From Pseudeuparius sepicola (taxonomy: Eukaryota > Arthropoda > Insecta > Coleoptera > Anthribidae): a stretch of DNA of 64,000 nt. Position 1 is the stretch's first letter, and each line of letters starts with the position of its first letter. This document shows, one piece after another, positions 22,143 through 32,575 of this stretch. The stretch lies in contig OY987301.1 in assembly GCA_963920635.1 (NCBI GenBank), positions 43,065,820-43,129,819 on the forward strand, given 5' to 3'. The notes below the pieces were generated by a model that had not been told where the DNA came from, did no database searches, and saw only the letters and a program-made list of their open reading frames with translations. Position numbers and translations under genes: made by a program.

Positions 22143-23156
22143 TTAATATTTAGTATACCCACCTTGGGATAGGATGACTTTCTGAACTCTCCTGCTCATC
22201 GAATCTATGAGTTGGCAGCAGAGATCATGGGTTACGACTTCATCCCACGTTTGTTGAATCTTCTGCCAAAGTGCCTCCCTATTTTCGGGTACGAAGTTCT
22301 CCATTGTCCGCGCCATTCTGCCCCACACATTCTCAATGGGATTCAAGTCAGGACTCTTCGCCGGCCATTGCAACTTTTCTACGTTGTTTTCGGTGAACCA
22401 TTCGCGAACTATTCTTGCTGTATGCACAGGAGCGTTATCATGCTGGAAAACGAAGCCATCGGGATACATTTCCGTTGCAGTTGGTAACAATCCGCCTTCG
22501 AGTATCTCGCAATAGCGAGCTGCTGTGAAGCGGTCGTCGATTCTCCAACAAATGCCAGGTCCACGGTAGCTTATCCAGGCCCATATGTTGACGGAAAAAT
22601 GCCCACTCCTTTTCCTGGGTGACACAAATCTTTCGTCATATCTTGAACTCACCGAAGGTCTATATACTCGCACTTTGCCATTGTAATGGCTTTGAAAGAT
22701 CTTTTCGTCGCTAAATATTGCCTTCTCCCAATAATGTGGCGGTAAACGCTGAAACTCTCGGCATATCTGCAACCTGACTTCCTTATTAGCCTCGGTCAGC
22801 TGAATTTTGTTGCTGGCCGTGCGAGATTTCAGATTGGCTGCATCTAATCTCCTTCGGGCAGTTCTAACACTTGCTGGAAATTGTGTTGCAGATACTGCTT
22901 CAACGGCGGATTTAAACGGATTTGCAAGGCAAAAATTAGCTAGTTGCTCATCTTGTTGGTCAGACGTAATTTTCACATTTCCTCCTCTATGTATGTTTTC
23001 CACGCTTCCGGTTTCGTCATATTTCTTCTTTATATTGAAAATGGTGCTTTTAGATACACCAAATTCTTCGGCCAGTCGGGAAATAGCCCAACCATTTTCT
23101 AGTTTGGCGATGATACGGTGCTTGACGGATTCACTCAAACGAGGCATAACGAACAC
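22143..23156 (-). CDS. Tc1-family (IS630/Tc1/mariner) DDE transposase, intact, DD34E
   Basis: This would cut and paste a Tc1-like element at TA sites in the nucleus. The 337-residue frame has no stop or frameshift. Residues ~5-50 form a helix-turn-helix (RLAEEFGVSKSTIFNIKKKY) and ~75-115 a second one (SVRTARRRLDAANLKSR). The catalytic domain has D150 in IFSDEKIF, D240 in QHDNAPVHTA and E275 in KSPDLNPIENVWG, with 34 residues between the last two, the signature of Tc1. The length is normal for the family. M4 (start codon 23145-23147; MPRLSES) is a likelier start than M1. No matching terminal inverted repeats were found close by. The short direct repeat ACCCACCTT occurs just past the stop side (22157-22165) and upstream (about 23203). 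The opposite-strand frames at 22212-22487 and 22807-23187 are shadows. Confidence 0.95.
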   Translation of the reverse strand: MFVMPRLSESVKHRIIAKLENGWAISRLAEEFGVSKSTIFNIKKKYDETGSVENIHRGGNVKITSDQQDEQLANFCLANPFKSAVEAVSATQFPASVRTARRRLDAANLKSRTASNKIQLTEANKEVRLQICREFQRLPPHYWEKAIFSDEKIFQSHYNGKVRVYRPSVSSRYDERFVSPRKRSGHFSVNIWAWISYRGPGICWRIDDRFTAARYCEILEGGLLPTATEMYPDGFVFQHDNAPVHTARIVREWFTENNVEKLQWPAKSPDLNPIENVWGRMARTMENFVPENREALWQKIQQTWDEVVTHDLCCQLIDSMSRRVQKVILSQGGYTKY

Positions 23157-23452
23157 TGTTAGTTACTCTCTCGAATTAGGATACTGACTAAATAATTTTA
23201 GCCCACCCACCTTAGTATTTATACAAAGGGCTAGGAGCAGGTATAATCGATATTTTCAAAATCTACATCCAATTCAATATTACAATTATTAAGTTAATCC
23301 TAACCTAAATTTAGTTATATTAAGTGCAGGTAGGTATAATTAATAAATACATATTTAAAAAGATATAAATATCTATGCTAAAATATTTCAACTCAGGTAA
23401 TCCGATAATCCATTAATTTTGTGCCATACATTTTCTAATTAATATTAAGAGC
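23157..23452. other. Region upstream of the Tc1 transposase
   Basis: It contains GCCCACCCACCTTAGTATT at about 23199, a direct echo of sequence at the stop end of the transposase. No inverted terminal repeat was identified and no other gene was seen. Confidence 0.4.
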
Positions 23453-24254
23453 CCCCATATCTACTTTTAAACATATTATACAAATCCTTGAAATCTTTAA
23501 TTTTTGAGATAATCGCTTGATCTGTTTTTTGTCCGAAAGGACTTCAAAAGCCGCTTATTTTAGCAATCCTGCCATTTTCAAATTGCAAATCCAGGGCCGG
23601 CTACGATTTTTTTATTCCCCCGATTTTCACAAAAACCATTTAGCCAATTTTTTATTTAAAATCTGACACCACAGCGTCAATCAGGACAGTCGAAAACCCT
23701 TTATATACCAAATTTGAACAAAAAATATAGAGAGAGTTCTATTCTACAGGATGTCAAAATTGAGCAAAATAGGAAATTTAAAGAAACCTCTTCAGGCATC
23801 TCTGGCGAGTCAAGTCATAAAAATTCAGCATTTTCAGATGGGGCAGAGAAAAATACCCTGTATTGAATCTTTGCACACCAACACTTTGAGTGGTTCTGTT
23901 GACAATTAAACTATTTTGACGGGATTCCATGGCACACTTGACTCGCCAAATGCCTGTAAATTTCCTATTTTGCTGAACCTTGACATCCTGTAGAATAGAT
24001 CTCTCTCTAAATTCTTTGTTCAAATTTGGTATATAAAGGGGTTTTAGGGGGATCCTGATTAACGCTGTATTGGTAGATTTTAAATAAAAAAACACTCAAA
24101 AATCGTAGCCGGACCTGGATTTGCCTTTTGAAAATGATAGGAAGGCTAAAAGAAGCGATTTTTGAAGGCCTTTCACACAAAGAATGTTCAGTGATTATCT
24201 CCAAAAATAAAGATTTTATTAATTTGCATATGTTTAAAAGTAGACACCCTGTAT
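23453..24254. mobile_element. Palindromic element, right end GTAGACACCCTGTATA, left end degraded
   Basis: The arms pair from TATCTACTTTTAAACATAT at the left to CATATGTTTAAAAGTAGAC at the right. The right terminus ACACCCTGTATA is intact, while the left one (GAGCCCCCATA) has decayed. The inner shell AGAGAGTTCTATTCTACAGG pairs with CTGTAGAATAGATCTCTCTC. The core shares AATCTGACACCACAGCG and TGGCGAGTCAAGT with the palindromes at 16941 and 39943, although the outer ends differ. The frames at 23778-24204 are arm sequences. Confidence 0.8.
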
Positions 24255-24641
24255 ATTAAATTATTGTTTTTGAGAAATTCTTCGGAATTCTATTGTGGCT
24301 CAAATTGACTATGGATTTACCTAATTTCATATTCCTAATTAATACAGGGTGCTGGCAGCAAAGGAAGGAAACTCGAGAAAAAGCAACTTTTATTGTGGTG
24401 TTGATTCTAATCTCAGCCTTGATATTTATTATTTTTTTATTTCATTATCATAAATACTAGACGGTATAGTAACATGATAAAATAGTACGAAATATTAAAT
24501 ACCAACACTGGGGTTGGAATTATTACCAGCACAAAGTTGCATTTTCCTCGAATTTTGTTCCTTTGCTGTGAGAGGCTGGAGGCTGTAATTTGCATTTTAT
24601 GGTTCTATTTTTAGCAGACCGGCCGGCTGCAGACTCCAGCG
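24255..24641. other. Unassigned DNA with a solitary TACAGGGTG end
   Basis: AATACAGGGTGCTGGCAGC at about 24343 looks like one terminus of a Tc1/mariner-like MITE, but no partner is nearby. The rest is AT-rich with no gene. Confidence 0.45.
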
Positions 24642-24725
24642 CGATGTTGCCGTCTCCGCGCGCCCTGTAACGATAGCCACGAGAAACCTCTTCAGGTCGT
24701 TCGATACCAACTGTCCGCGACTGTA
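24642..24725 (-). repeat. 85-bp sequence, copy 2 of an inverted pair
   Basis: This is the reverse complement of 19301-19385. The GC-rich piece just left of it (GGCCGGCTGCAGACTCC) is not shared. The 139-codon minus frame over 24523-24942 is a chance frame through this copy. Confidence 0.85.
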
Positions 24726-25600
24726 CATATTTTGAAATATAAATATTAGTGGGGTTATATAGGTTTAAAATGTGTAAAATACCAAAGAAGATCCTAATAC
24801 TTATTTCTTCCTTTAAGAAAATCGATTGATGCCAAATTTTTTCGAAACAAAATAACTTTGAGATTTTAACCCTATGAATATAGAAATTTCCAAAAATTAA
24901 TAATGTAAGTACTTTAATTATTTTTGTTAAGTGGAAATCCATAAACGATTAATAACACTCTTTAATGTGTTAATAGCTTCTGCGACATCCCTTTGTGAAA
25001 TTCCTACATAATAAAATGTTTAAAATCAAGCCAAACTTTCCCAGCACTAAATGACAAATAACTACATTATTAAATTAAGAAAGTTTTTCCTTTCAATTTT
25101 AAAAAATCTGCAAACGTTTTTTAATGTAGAAAACACTATTTACGTTTGCATTGTCAGTTGCTAGAACAGCTCATAGTCGCACTAATTTTTTTTTAAATAT
25201 TAAATATTGAAATAATTAAGAAAATAGGCGCATTTTTGTATTTTTTCCTTAGATTCTTTTGATGTGTTATGTCAGAAAGCAAGGGAATAATGTGGTTTTT
25301 TTACTCCTTCCCGGAACAAGATGGCAGCAAAGAGGGATTAAATATGATAAAATCCGAGGAGCCTGACGAACAATTTCGTAGGTACCTACCTATTATACCA
25401 GTCCCGAAACAAAAATATGCACATTTTATAGAGAAAATTGTTTTAAAGAAAGTTTTCAGAGATCCTAAATTTGTAGGTCATTTGTTGAACGAATATTTAT
25501 TTTATAATGTTGCTTTTTTTATTAAAATGTTGCAAATTATCTTTACTTTCAGCAGTTCGTTCGGTCATGCTTTTGGGTTAAACTTTTAAAATATTTCTCA
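24726..25600. other. Unassigned DNA
   Basis: A 106-codon plus-strand frame (25269-25589; SESKGIMWFFYSFPEQDG at its start) has no recognised domain or signal. No element end was seen. Confidence 0.35.
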
Positions 25601-26280
25601 GCTGGCACACAAATTATTATAAAATCTCTACGGGCAAGGGAAAAACATTGCTCGGACACTCTAGTTTTGTAATGCGCAAATTTTGACATATTATATGTAA
25701 ATGCCTCATGTGACGTCATCAGTGTCGCAGGTAATGACGTCACCGTCATGGAAATTGTAAGCCCCACTTTTGATAGCGCCGTTTGCAAGAGCTCATTTTT
25801 CTATAAGTTATATTTTTCGAGAAAAAATATTTCGTTTATTTTTTAGGATTTATTTACTTTCTTATGTATTTGTCAATTTATCCAATTCTAGCAAGAACAG
25901 TTAAACTAAATACGCCAACAAATGGTTGCAAATGAGAAAAAGTAGTCAAAGTAAATGTTCCAAGTACCAATTACTGACAAATACATAAGGAAGTAAATAA
26001 ATTGTAAAAAATAAAAGAGATATTTTTTCTCAAGAAAATGGTATGTAACTTAAACTAAAAATCATCGTTCTGTATGTAGAAAAATGATGGTCTTTCAAAT
26101 AGCGCTATCTAAAGTGGGGCTTACAATTAAAACAAAAGGACGATGACGTCATTCTCTGCGACGCCGATGACGTCACCTGTCTCATTTATATGTCAAAATT
26201 TGCGCATTAGAAAATTAAGGTTGACGTGTCCGAGCGACGTTTTCTCTTTCCCATAGAGACATTATTGATTGTGTTCCAAC
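25601..26280. repeat. 680-bp palindrome with four perfect TGACGTCA sites
   Basis: The arms run from GCTGGCACACAAATTATTAT to ATTATTGATTGTGTTCCAAC and pair almost to the centre at about 25940, with roughly one difference in six to eight bases. Each arm has two TGACGTCA octamers 24 bp apart (25711, 25735; 26144, 26168). TGACGTCA is the full CRE/ATF-type site. Whether it matters here is unknown, since the arms preserve each other's symmetry. No gene. Confidence 0.8.
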
Positions 26281-27623
26281 CTTCGCGTGGTCTCTGTAGA
26301 TATGTGGTGGTACCTAAAATTAGTGAATTTTTACTTTCTCCCACAATTTTATATCGATAAAGGCAATACAAATTAATTAATTAATCAATTACGTAACTAA
26401 AAAAACACGGTTTTATTGTTGACTAAAAAGTGAAAAATAATCAATTTAATGATATTATGCTTGCATTTTTCAGCGTGAGGCGTTATTATAACGATTTAAC
26501 AAATACCAAATCGATTCTGTTATTCTTCTGGTAGTTAGTTAGTTTTATCTAAATTATTAGTTATTTTCTAAATTAAAGCGATCCGTTGTTTATAAATACT
26601 AACACTGTCAATTTGACTTCTTATTAGCGCTCCGCACGTTTTAGAAATAGAAATATCAAGCATATTCCCTAATATGCTTAATGCTTATATTTTTTACTTT
26701 TTAGTCCACAATTTAAGCGTGTTTTTAGTTTTCTAAACAATTAATTTTATTTTTTAACTTTTTAGGAAATAAACTAAAATGGTTTTACGGATCTACAGTA
26801 CTGGGGGGTCTTTAACATCCAAACCTAACTCTTTAGTTAGGGTATATCCGTGGGCGTATTTTCTCCATCTCTAATGCGTCATTTTTACAAGAAACCATCG
26901 AGGAGTCCCTATAACAACCTCCCCTCTCCATCATCATAAAAGCTCTATGGTACCTACCATAATAATATATAATACTGTATACTGTATTGTAACCGGAATT
27001 GAATAAGTGTGCAAAATGTCAAATCGACACGACAATAATATTATAAGTGGATGCAAGTCGATTTGCTAGATTTGTTTACTTACACACAAATTATACATCT
27101 ACAAATCATACATACACACCCATACAAGTCAAACTACTAAAAGTGTGTTAAAAACAACTTGTATGTAATAGATACCTACATGGTAGAGAGTTGTAATTGA
27201 TTTATTTGCAAACAATAATTTTAACAAAAATGTACTTCTAGCATTTGATTTGAACCTCCAGAATCCTCTATTAGAAAATAAAACAACTGGATATGGCAAT
27301 TTTGAGTTATTACCAAAAAATCGATATACATAACATAGGATAATTCAAAACCGTGCAGGGTCGTACACTTCTCGCCAAAATAATATGAAAACATTTTGTT
27401 GACACATGAAATCGAAAACGCTTTGTTTGAGTGTTTAAATTTTCAAACAATATGAATTAAGTAAGCATTTATTAATTCCAAACCCATGTGAAGATAACAA
27501 AACAAACAAAATTTTGTTATACGTTATACAGTGTACCTGCAGATTGGATATACCTACCTAGTTGGATTTTTGCGCTTATTTTATTATGCTGATACTGATT
27601 GCCCATAACTCCTAAGCCTCGTA
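26281..27623. other. Unassigned DNA
   Basis: A short piece at about 26960-27010 (ACTGTATTGTAACCGGAATT) resembles the sequence next to the minisatellite at 41990-42030. Nothing else was recognised. Confidence 0.4.
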
Positions 27624-28796
27624 GTGTTTCCTGATAGATTTTTTATAGATTTTAATAAGAAAAATTTTTCCCGGGATTCGGGAATATACCATATTATTGA
27701 CATCATAGATCCTCATTACAGTAGCAATCGTTTGGAAGAATTAAAATATAATCGTATTTTCTTTTTGAAAATATACGTGCTTTATAAATATCTTCGCAAT
27801 GGGGCATGTTAATATGGATTTTTCGGTGGAACCTGAAAGGACGCCGCATAGTTTTGAATCGACCTGTATTTCAGAAGCAGATCCACGAAGTCTATAATTT
27901 TGCCACTGGAGACTGGAGCCAACAACGCATAGCCCCGCCGTGTAGAGTCACTTCCTATTTATGTCCAGACAATATTTTAATTACTAGACAGTATGGTCAA
28001 ACGCGGCGAATTTTTTAGAACATCGAAATCTATGGGAGGTTAATGGCAGCGAAACGCGTTGCCCCCCCATTTTGCTGTTATTCTAGAGGCTGGCGGCTTA
28101 TGCCCGCGTAATCCGCACCCGAAGCTCCCCCTGGTCGCCACAGTCCGCATTCCGTAATAATAGATTCGAGATTCAAGGTTAGACCTTGAACGCCACACGG
28201 GCACAGTGGGCAGTAGTCCGAAATAGAGTGGAGGACGACTGGCGTCGCCAAATACTGTAATAAATCAACGGCCACGTTTCAAATTGGTAGAATCCGCAAG
28301 CATAATAAATAAGTTATAACGTTGGTACAAATAAAGAAACAAATAACCTGTGAGGTCCTGAGGTAGACCTATTTTAAGCGAATCGACCCATAGCGCGTAA
28401 GTACTTTATGATCATGATCCAATGTGGTGGCCAAAGAAAGAATAAAGTTGATAAAAAATGAATATTGTCCAATATTTAGATATTCACATAGATTTCCGGG
28501 AAATTTGGATTGCACTTATTCCAAACAATATCGTACCTAAAAGCCTTTATTTATTGTTATAATTTTTCCCTAACAGTGGTATGGGCCACGCCGAAAATTG
28601 TTTTTCTTATTTATTCCGCCTTACCTAATAACTCAGAATTCTGACTTAATATCTCAGAATTGCGAGATACTATTTGGGAATTTCAAGTTACTAATTCGGA
28701 ATTAATTCAAACTATCTGGGAATTAAATCGGATAATTCCGACTTATAGGTAAGTACCAAATTCAGTTTTAAGGTGCTGAAGTTGTAGTCCATATCA
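27624..28796. other. Unassigned, partly GC-richer DNA
   Basis: The frames at 27624-27812, 27806-28018 and 28078-28275 are short, on both strands, and without known motifs. The patch 28020-28270 is richer in G+C than its surroundings. It could be an old coding or SINE fragment; no family was recognised. Confidence 0.35.
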
Positions 28797-28948
28797 TATA
28801 AACACTCATACGGGCGTCACCGGCCGACCGGCCAGTGCTCGAGCTGCTTGGGCTTTCCGGTTCGCCCATTTCGCTCATTCGAGCCCACCAGTCAATAATA
28901 GCAGCTCCGGCACTGGCCCGGTGACGCGCCTATTTTAGCACGAGTATA
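28797..28948. repeat. GC-rich small hairpin element
   Basis: GGGCGTCACCGGCC at about 28811 pairs with GGCCCGGTGACGCGCC at about 28915, and the inner CAGTGCTCGAGCTGCT pairs with AGCAGCTCCGGCACTG. The outer TATAAACACTCATAC pairs loosely with AGCACGAGTATA. The whole is about 150 bp. It belongs to the group of small palindromes scattered through the window. Confidence 0.7.
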
Positions 28949-29225
28949 AACAAAACCTAGTAAATTAACTCGACGCCATTACTGGGTAGAATGTTTTTAT
29001 CACGCAGACCAGAATGGGCCAAGAATGGATTGCAAGGAATGCATTAGGAACGTATTCGAATATATTGGAAATACCTAATACCGGTTAGTACTAAGGGCGA
29101 CTCATAATTAATTTATCTACCTTCAAATAATTTAACTGTACCCACACCCCTCACGGAAAAACCAATTTAGTTCTTAATGTAATGTAAAAACTTGCAAAAC
29201 ATTTTTTTTTATTATACCTACTTCT
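28949..29225. other. Unassigned spacer
   Basis: AT-rich; nothing was recognised. Confidence 0.35.
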
Positions 29226-29669
29226 TTGAAAACACCGAATTTTCATCTATACCGCGGTGGCGTCGCTCGTACCGGCGCTGACTTTTTAGGCTGCATGTTT
29301 TTCTGCCTTCGATCGACCTTGGTTCGAGGCAGGCACATGCACATGTCTTTAAAGAAAAACACCGCTATGGCCAAGAGCTCTGGACAAATGTGGATTCACG
29401 GTATTGCTCCTAAATAGCTTTATCCGTGTGATTTACTAATTGTCCTACACTCACTGGGATTACTACGGTTTTCTAGGGTTTTCCGTTTTCCGTAGTACTT
29501 GCGCGAATGCTATCCTAGTTCTATCGGGAAAAAAGTCGGCCCTAGCCGCAAATGGCAACGAAGACAAAATAATAGTAATTGCCCCCCTCCCCCGCACAAG
29601 CATGTGGTTGCTTCTGGGGTACTCCTAGTTTGGAGTATTGTGAGGGTGAGAATTATTATTATTATTATT
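29226..29669 (+). repeat. Dispersed repeat with (ATT)n tail (SINE- or LINE-like)
   Basis: From 29458 (GATTACTACGGTTTTC) to the (ATT)n run ending at 29669, this matches 51783-51997 on the opposite strand at roughly 90 percent. The blocks include GGCCCTAGCCGCAAATGG and CAAGCATGTGGTTGCTTC. A microsatellite tail directly after a conserved 3' region is typical of retroposons. The upstream part (29226-29457), with GGTGGCGTCGCTCG and GGTTCGAGGCAGG, could be its head, but no second copy tests this. The frames over it are by-products. Confidence 0.7.
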
Positions 29670-29691
29670 AGTAATAAGTAAAATAGGCTTC

Positions 29692-29913
29692 TTTAGGCTA
29701 GCGCTCGGAAACAGCGGACGGAAAAAGAGTTCCCGATCTCCCATTTTTTCCGAGCATTGAATAAAAATCCCGAATATATGGCTTTAAACTATAAATATAG
29801 AACAAAGTAAACTAGATTTAAGAAAGTCTATATGCTATCTGATATTTAACATGTACCTATTTCGTATTTTAATTCGTAAGTGTTTGAACATTTAGATACG
29901 TTTCTGTAATATA
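29692..29913 (-). repeat. Unit U, copy 1 distal part (reverse orientation)
   Basis: The reverse complement of this stretch matches 35855-36110 and 37150-37370, including TTTAAAGCCATATATTCGG and CACTTACGAATTAAAATAC. It continues after an inserted element at 30335-30660. Confidence 0.8.
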
Positions 29914-30334
29914 TTTTTTCTACTCCTATGCTAGTAACATACCTATTAAGTGACGGTTTAGGATATAGGTAAGTCCATTGTTACTAACACTGACACGTAA
30001 TGACTGACACGTAATGACTGACACGTAATAAAAAAAATTACGTATCTGTTCTTAATTAAAACGCAATTATCACGGGTGCCTTGTTAGCGCGGCATCCGCG
30101 TCACCATAGCAACTAACCAACATACTAATTGTTGCCTGTCAGATAATCAGAAGTATAGTTTATCTATTATAATAGTTTTTCTTTCGTGGAAGAAAAAATA
30201 AAATACAAAACTCGAGTTTTAAGCTTATTATATACTCGTGGAATTACAGCACTCGCCGCTGCGCGGCTCGTGCACAACTTTTCCACTCATACGTAATAAG
30301 CTGTTTACAACTCTCGCTATGTAATATACTATTA
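29914..30334. mobile_element. ~420-bp insertion element inside unit U, copy 1
   Basis: The sequence starting near TTTTTCTACTCCTATGC and ending near CTCGCTATGTAATATACT interrupts unit U, whose other copies read straight through. GTAATAT is present on both sides (about 29907-29913 and 30321-30327), a plausible 7-bp target duplication. An inverted copy is at 32164-32536. Inside are three tandem 14-bp units (CTGACACGTAATGA) and a hairpin ACTCGCCGCTGCGCGGCTCG. No gene. Confidence 0.7.
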
Positions 30335-30660
30335 ACGTTTTATCCACCTTATCTGACAAAGACTATTAAAACATATATTTTTGAAATAATTTGAGAGTAA
30401 CCTTGGGCACGCATCATACATACGAAACACTGTATTGTCAGCGTTGTTTATTTTCGAAAATTAAAATATTCCAAGTTTCTTCTGTTAATGTCTTCGTTTT
30501 CAAAGAAGAATAATTAAAAAATATTCATTACACGTCCAGAAATAGATTTTTCCGTGCTTGCATGACTTTCAGTGTTCGGCTTCGTCTCAGACCAGAATTT
30601 GCCACACGGGCACGGAAAAATCCTTATTTCCAGACTCGTAATGAAATATACTATTTCCGC
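30335..30660 (-). repeat. Unit U, copy 1 proximal part with hairpin H
   Basis: The reverse complement matches 35507-35840. It includes the hairpin element H (30520-30651), whose arms TTTCATTACGAGTCTGGAAA and TTCTGGACGTGTAATGAA flank the paired TTTTTCCGTGC/GCACGGAAAAA. Confidence 0.8.
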
Positions 30661-30919
30661 ATATTATCTAGGAAATTAATCTAGTGCGGATCTTCTCGAT
30701 TTACTCTCCGAAGGTCTTGAGATGAGCATGGGCAACCAACGTGTCTTCAAAGTGAGATTCTATTGGAAAATGCCTTTGCATAAAAAACGGAAATTACATT
30801 ACCGCCGAGATGAAAAGCGCCGACAGCATGTTAAACAACTGGGTATTCTTAAACTGCGATTTTAGTGTTTCTATCGATTCCACCTTAAATTGAATTTGGT
30901 TTAAGGGGGCATTATCACA
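30661..30919. other. Unassigned spacer
   Basis: No feature was recognised. A 65-codon minus frame at 30794-30991 runs into the next palindrome. Confidence 0.35.
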
Positions 30920-31325
30920 CATAGTGCCAACCCAAGTGTGTTTTTGGTGTTTGTTTTTAAAATTACTACGTTTTAAAAAAACAATGCTCAATTTAAATAC
31001 TACATTACTTTATATTGCCAGTAACTATAGAAAGAATTCTATAGTCACTGATATTGCGCATATTTAGACAAAAAAAAATCAGCCAAATCTGATGTCTCGT
31101 TTGCGAAAACATTATACCTACCTGAAATGTATTTTCTTCTTCTTCTCTAATATAAAATTACCAGAAATTTTAAGTATATTGTTTTTTCAAACAAGATATC
31201 AGATTTGGCAGATTTTTGTCCAAATATGCGCAATATAATGCAGTATTTGAGTTGAGCATTGGTTTTTTGAAAAACATAATGATTTTCAAATTAAACGCAA
31301 AAAACTCATTTGGGTTGGTAGTATT
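30920..31325. repeat. Palindrome
   Basis: The outer arms CCAACCCAAGTGTG and CTCATTTGGGTTGG pair. The inner AATGCTCAATTTAAATACT pairs with TTGAGCATTGG, and the innermost ATATTGCGCATATTTAGAC with CCAAATATGCGCAATAT. The centre is near 31130. Non-coding. Confidence 0.75.
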
Positions 31326-31739
31326 TAATGCTATGTATGTTTATGCTACCTTAATACGTCGGAATAAGTTAAAATTCTGACTTAATAGGTACCTTACCTG
31401 CTTTTTTGTGTCTTAGATATTTTTCCTGAATAACCAAAGGAATATGAAACTCAAATTCTCAAATAATAGGAGCAAATTCTTATCTATAACAATTTAAATT
31501 AATTAAAATTATTTTTAATATTAAGGATTTAGTAAAATTTAAAAAGGCTCGTACTAGGTATCTGAGAATTCAAGTTTCATATATTTTTGGTGAAAACAAA
31601 CATTCTTTTGTTACTGCAACATTCGTCTATATTTATCACGAGATACACAAATTCAAGTCAAACTAAGGAAAACAAGTGATGACATGTTTTCCTCGCAGCA
31701 GCACTAGCTTTAGTCCTCTTTTAAGTAAAGTGCTATAAT
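31326..31739. other. Unassigned DNA
   Basis: AT-rich; nothing was recognised. Confidence 0.4.
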
Positions 31740-32030
31740 AGTATATTTCCTAACAAGTGCGGAAAGTGCCACTTTTCCGCACGCGATTGCAGTTGGCTGA
31801 ACGACGCGTAGCGGAGTTCAGCCAAGAAATCGAGTGTGGAAAAGACACTTTCCGTTGGAACACTATTTTTTCTACAAGCGTGCGGAAAAGTAAGCACGCA
31901 TTTACTTTTCCGCACGCATTTTAGTTTAGAAAGTGTCACTTTCTAAACTACTTTTCCGCACTAGTGCGGAAAAGTAGTGCGGAAAAGTGACACTTTCTAA
32001 ACTAAAAGGCGTGCAGAAAAGTACACTTTT
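31740..32030. repeat. Hairpin cluster built from GTGCGGAAAAGT and CACTTTC motifs
   Basis: The block repeats AGTGCGGAAAAGT and its complement at least eight times. A 29-base near-perfect palindrome, with arms TAGTTTAGAAAGTG and CACTTTCTAAACTA around one base, is at about 31922-31950. Another hairpin with TTGGCTGAACG/CGGAGTTCAGCCAA lies at 31792-31826. No gene is credible. The 68-codon minus frame (31733-31939) is palindromic by-product. Confidence 0.8.
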
Positions 32031-32163
32031 CAGTTTTTACAATTTCCCTTATGTAATAGCATCGGGAGATAAATGCTTTTTCTTCACTGGACCACTAGAA
32101 GAAGCACCATCAATATTTTCTTAAAATTAATAGCAATACAATTGAACACTTTCCGTGAGAAGT
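32031..32163. other. Unassigned spacer
   Basis: Nothing was recognised. Confidence 0.35.
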
Positions 32164-32536
32164 AATAGTATATTACATAGCGAGAGTTGTAAACAGCTTA
32201 TTACGTATGAGTGGAAAAGTTGCGCACGAGCCGCGAAGCGGCGAGTGCTGTAATTCCACGAGTATGTAATAAGCCTACAACTCGATTTGGAAGCCTGATT
32301 ATCAGGCAACAATAATAATTAGTATGTTGGTTAGTTGCTATGGTGACGTGAATGCCGCGCTAACAAGGCGCCCGTTATAATTGCGTTTTAATTCAGAACA
32401 GATACGTAATTTTTTTTATTACGTATCAGTCATTACGTGTCAGTCATTACGTGTCAGTCATTACGTGTCAGTGTTACTTACTTATAACCTAAACCGTCAC
32501 TTAATAGGTATGTTACTAGCATAGGAGTAGAAAAAA
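32164..32536. mobile_element. ~370-420-bp element, inverted copy 2
   Basis: It is the reverse complement of 29914-30334: AGTATATTACATAGCGAGAG, the hairpin GAGCCGCGAAGCGGCGAG, the three 14-bp units (now TCAGTCATTACGTG), and GTTACTAGCATAGGAGTAG at the end. The pair encloses 1.8 kb, so the whole 29.9-32.5 kb is also a large inverted repeat. Confidence 0.8.
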
Positions 32537-32575
32537 AATTAAAAATGATTTTTTTTTCATTGTCTTCACCTGCTT

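Noticed and set aside
22807..23187. 126-codon plus frame opposite the Tc1 gene
   Set aside because: Antisense shadow of the transposase, which has full catalytic motifs.
24523..24942. 139-codon minus-strand frame
   Set aside because: It crosses the 85-bp dispersed repeat and unrelated flanks; no domain and no support from the other copy.
29270..29330. tRNA gene suggested by GGTTCGAGGCAGG
   Set aside because: No matching A box or cloverleaf; the sequence is instead a local hairpin TGCCT...AGGCA.
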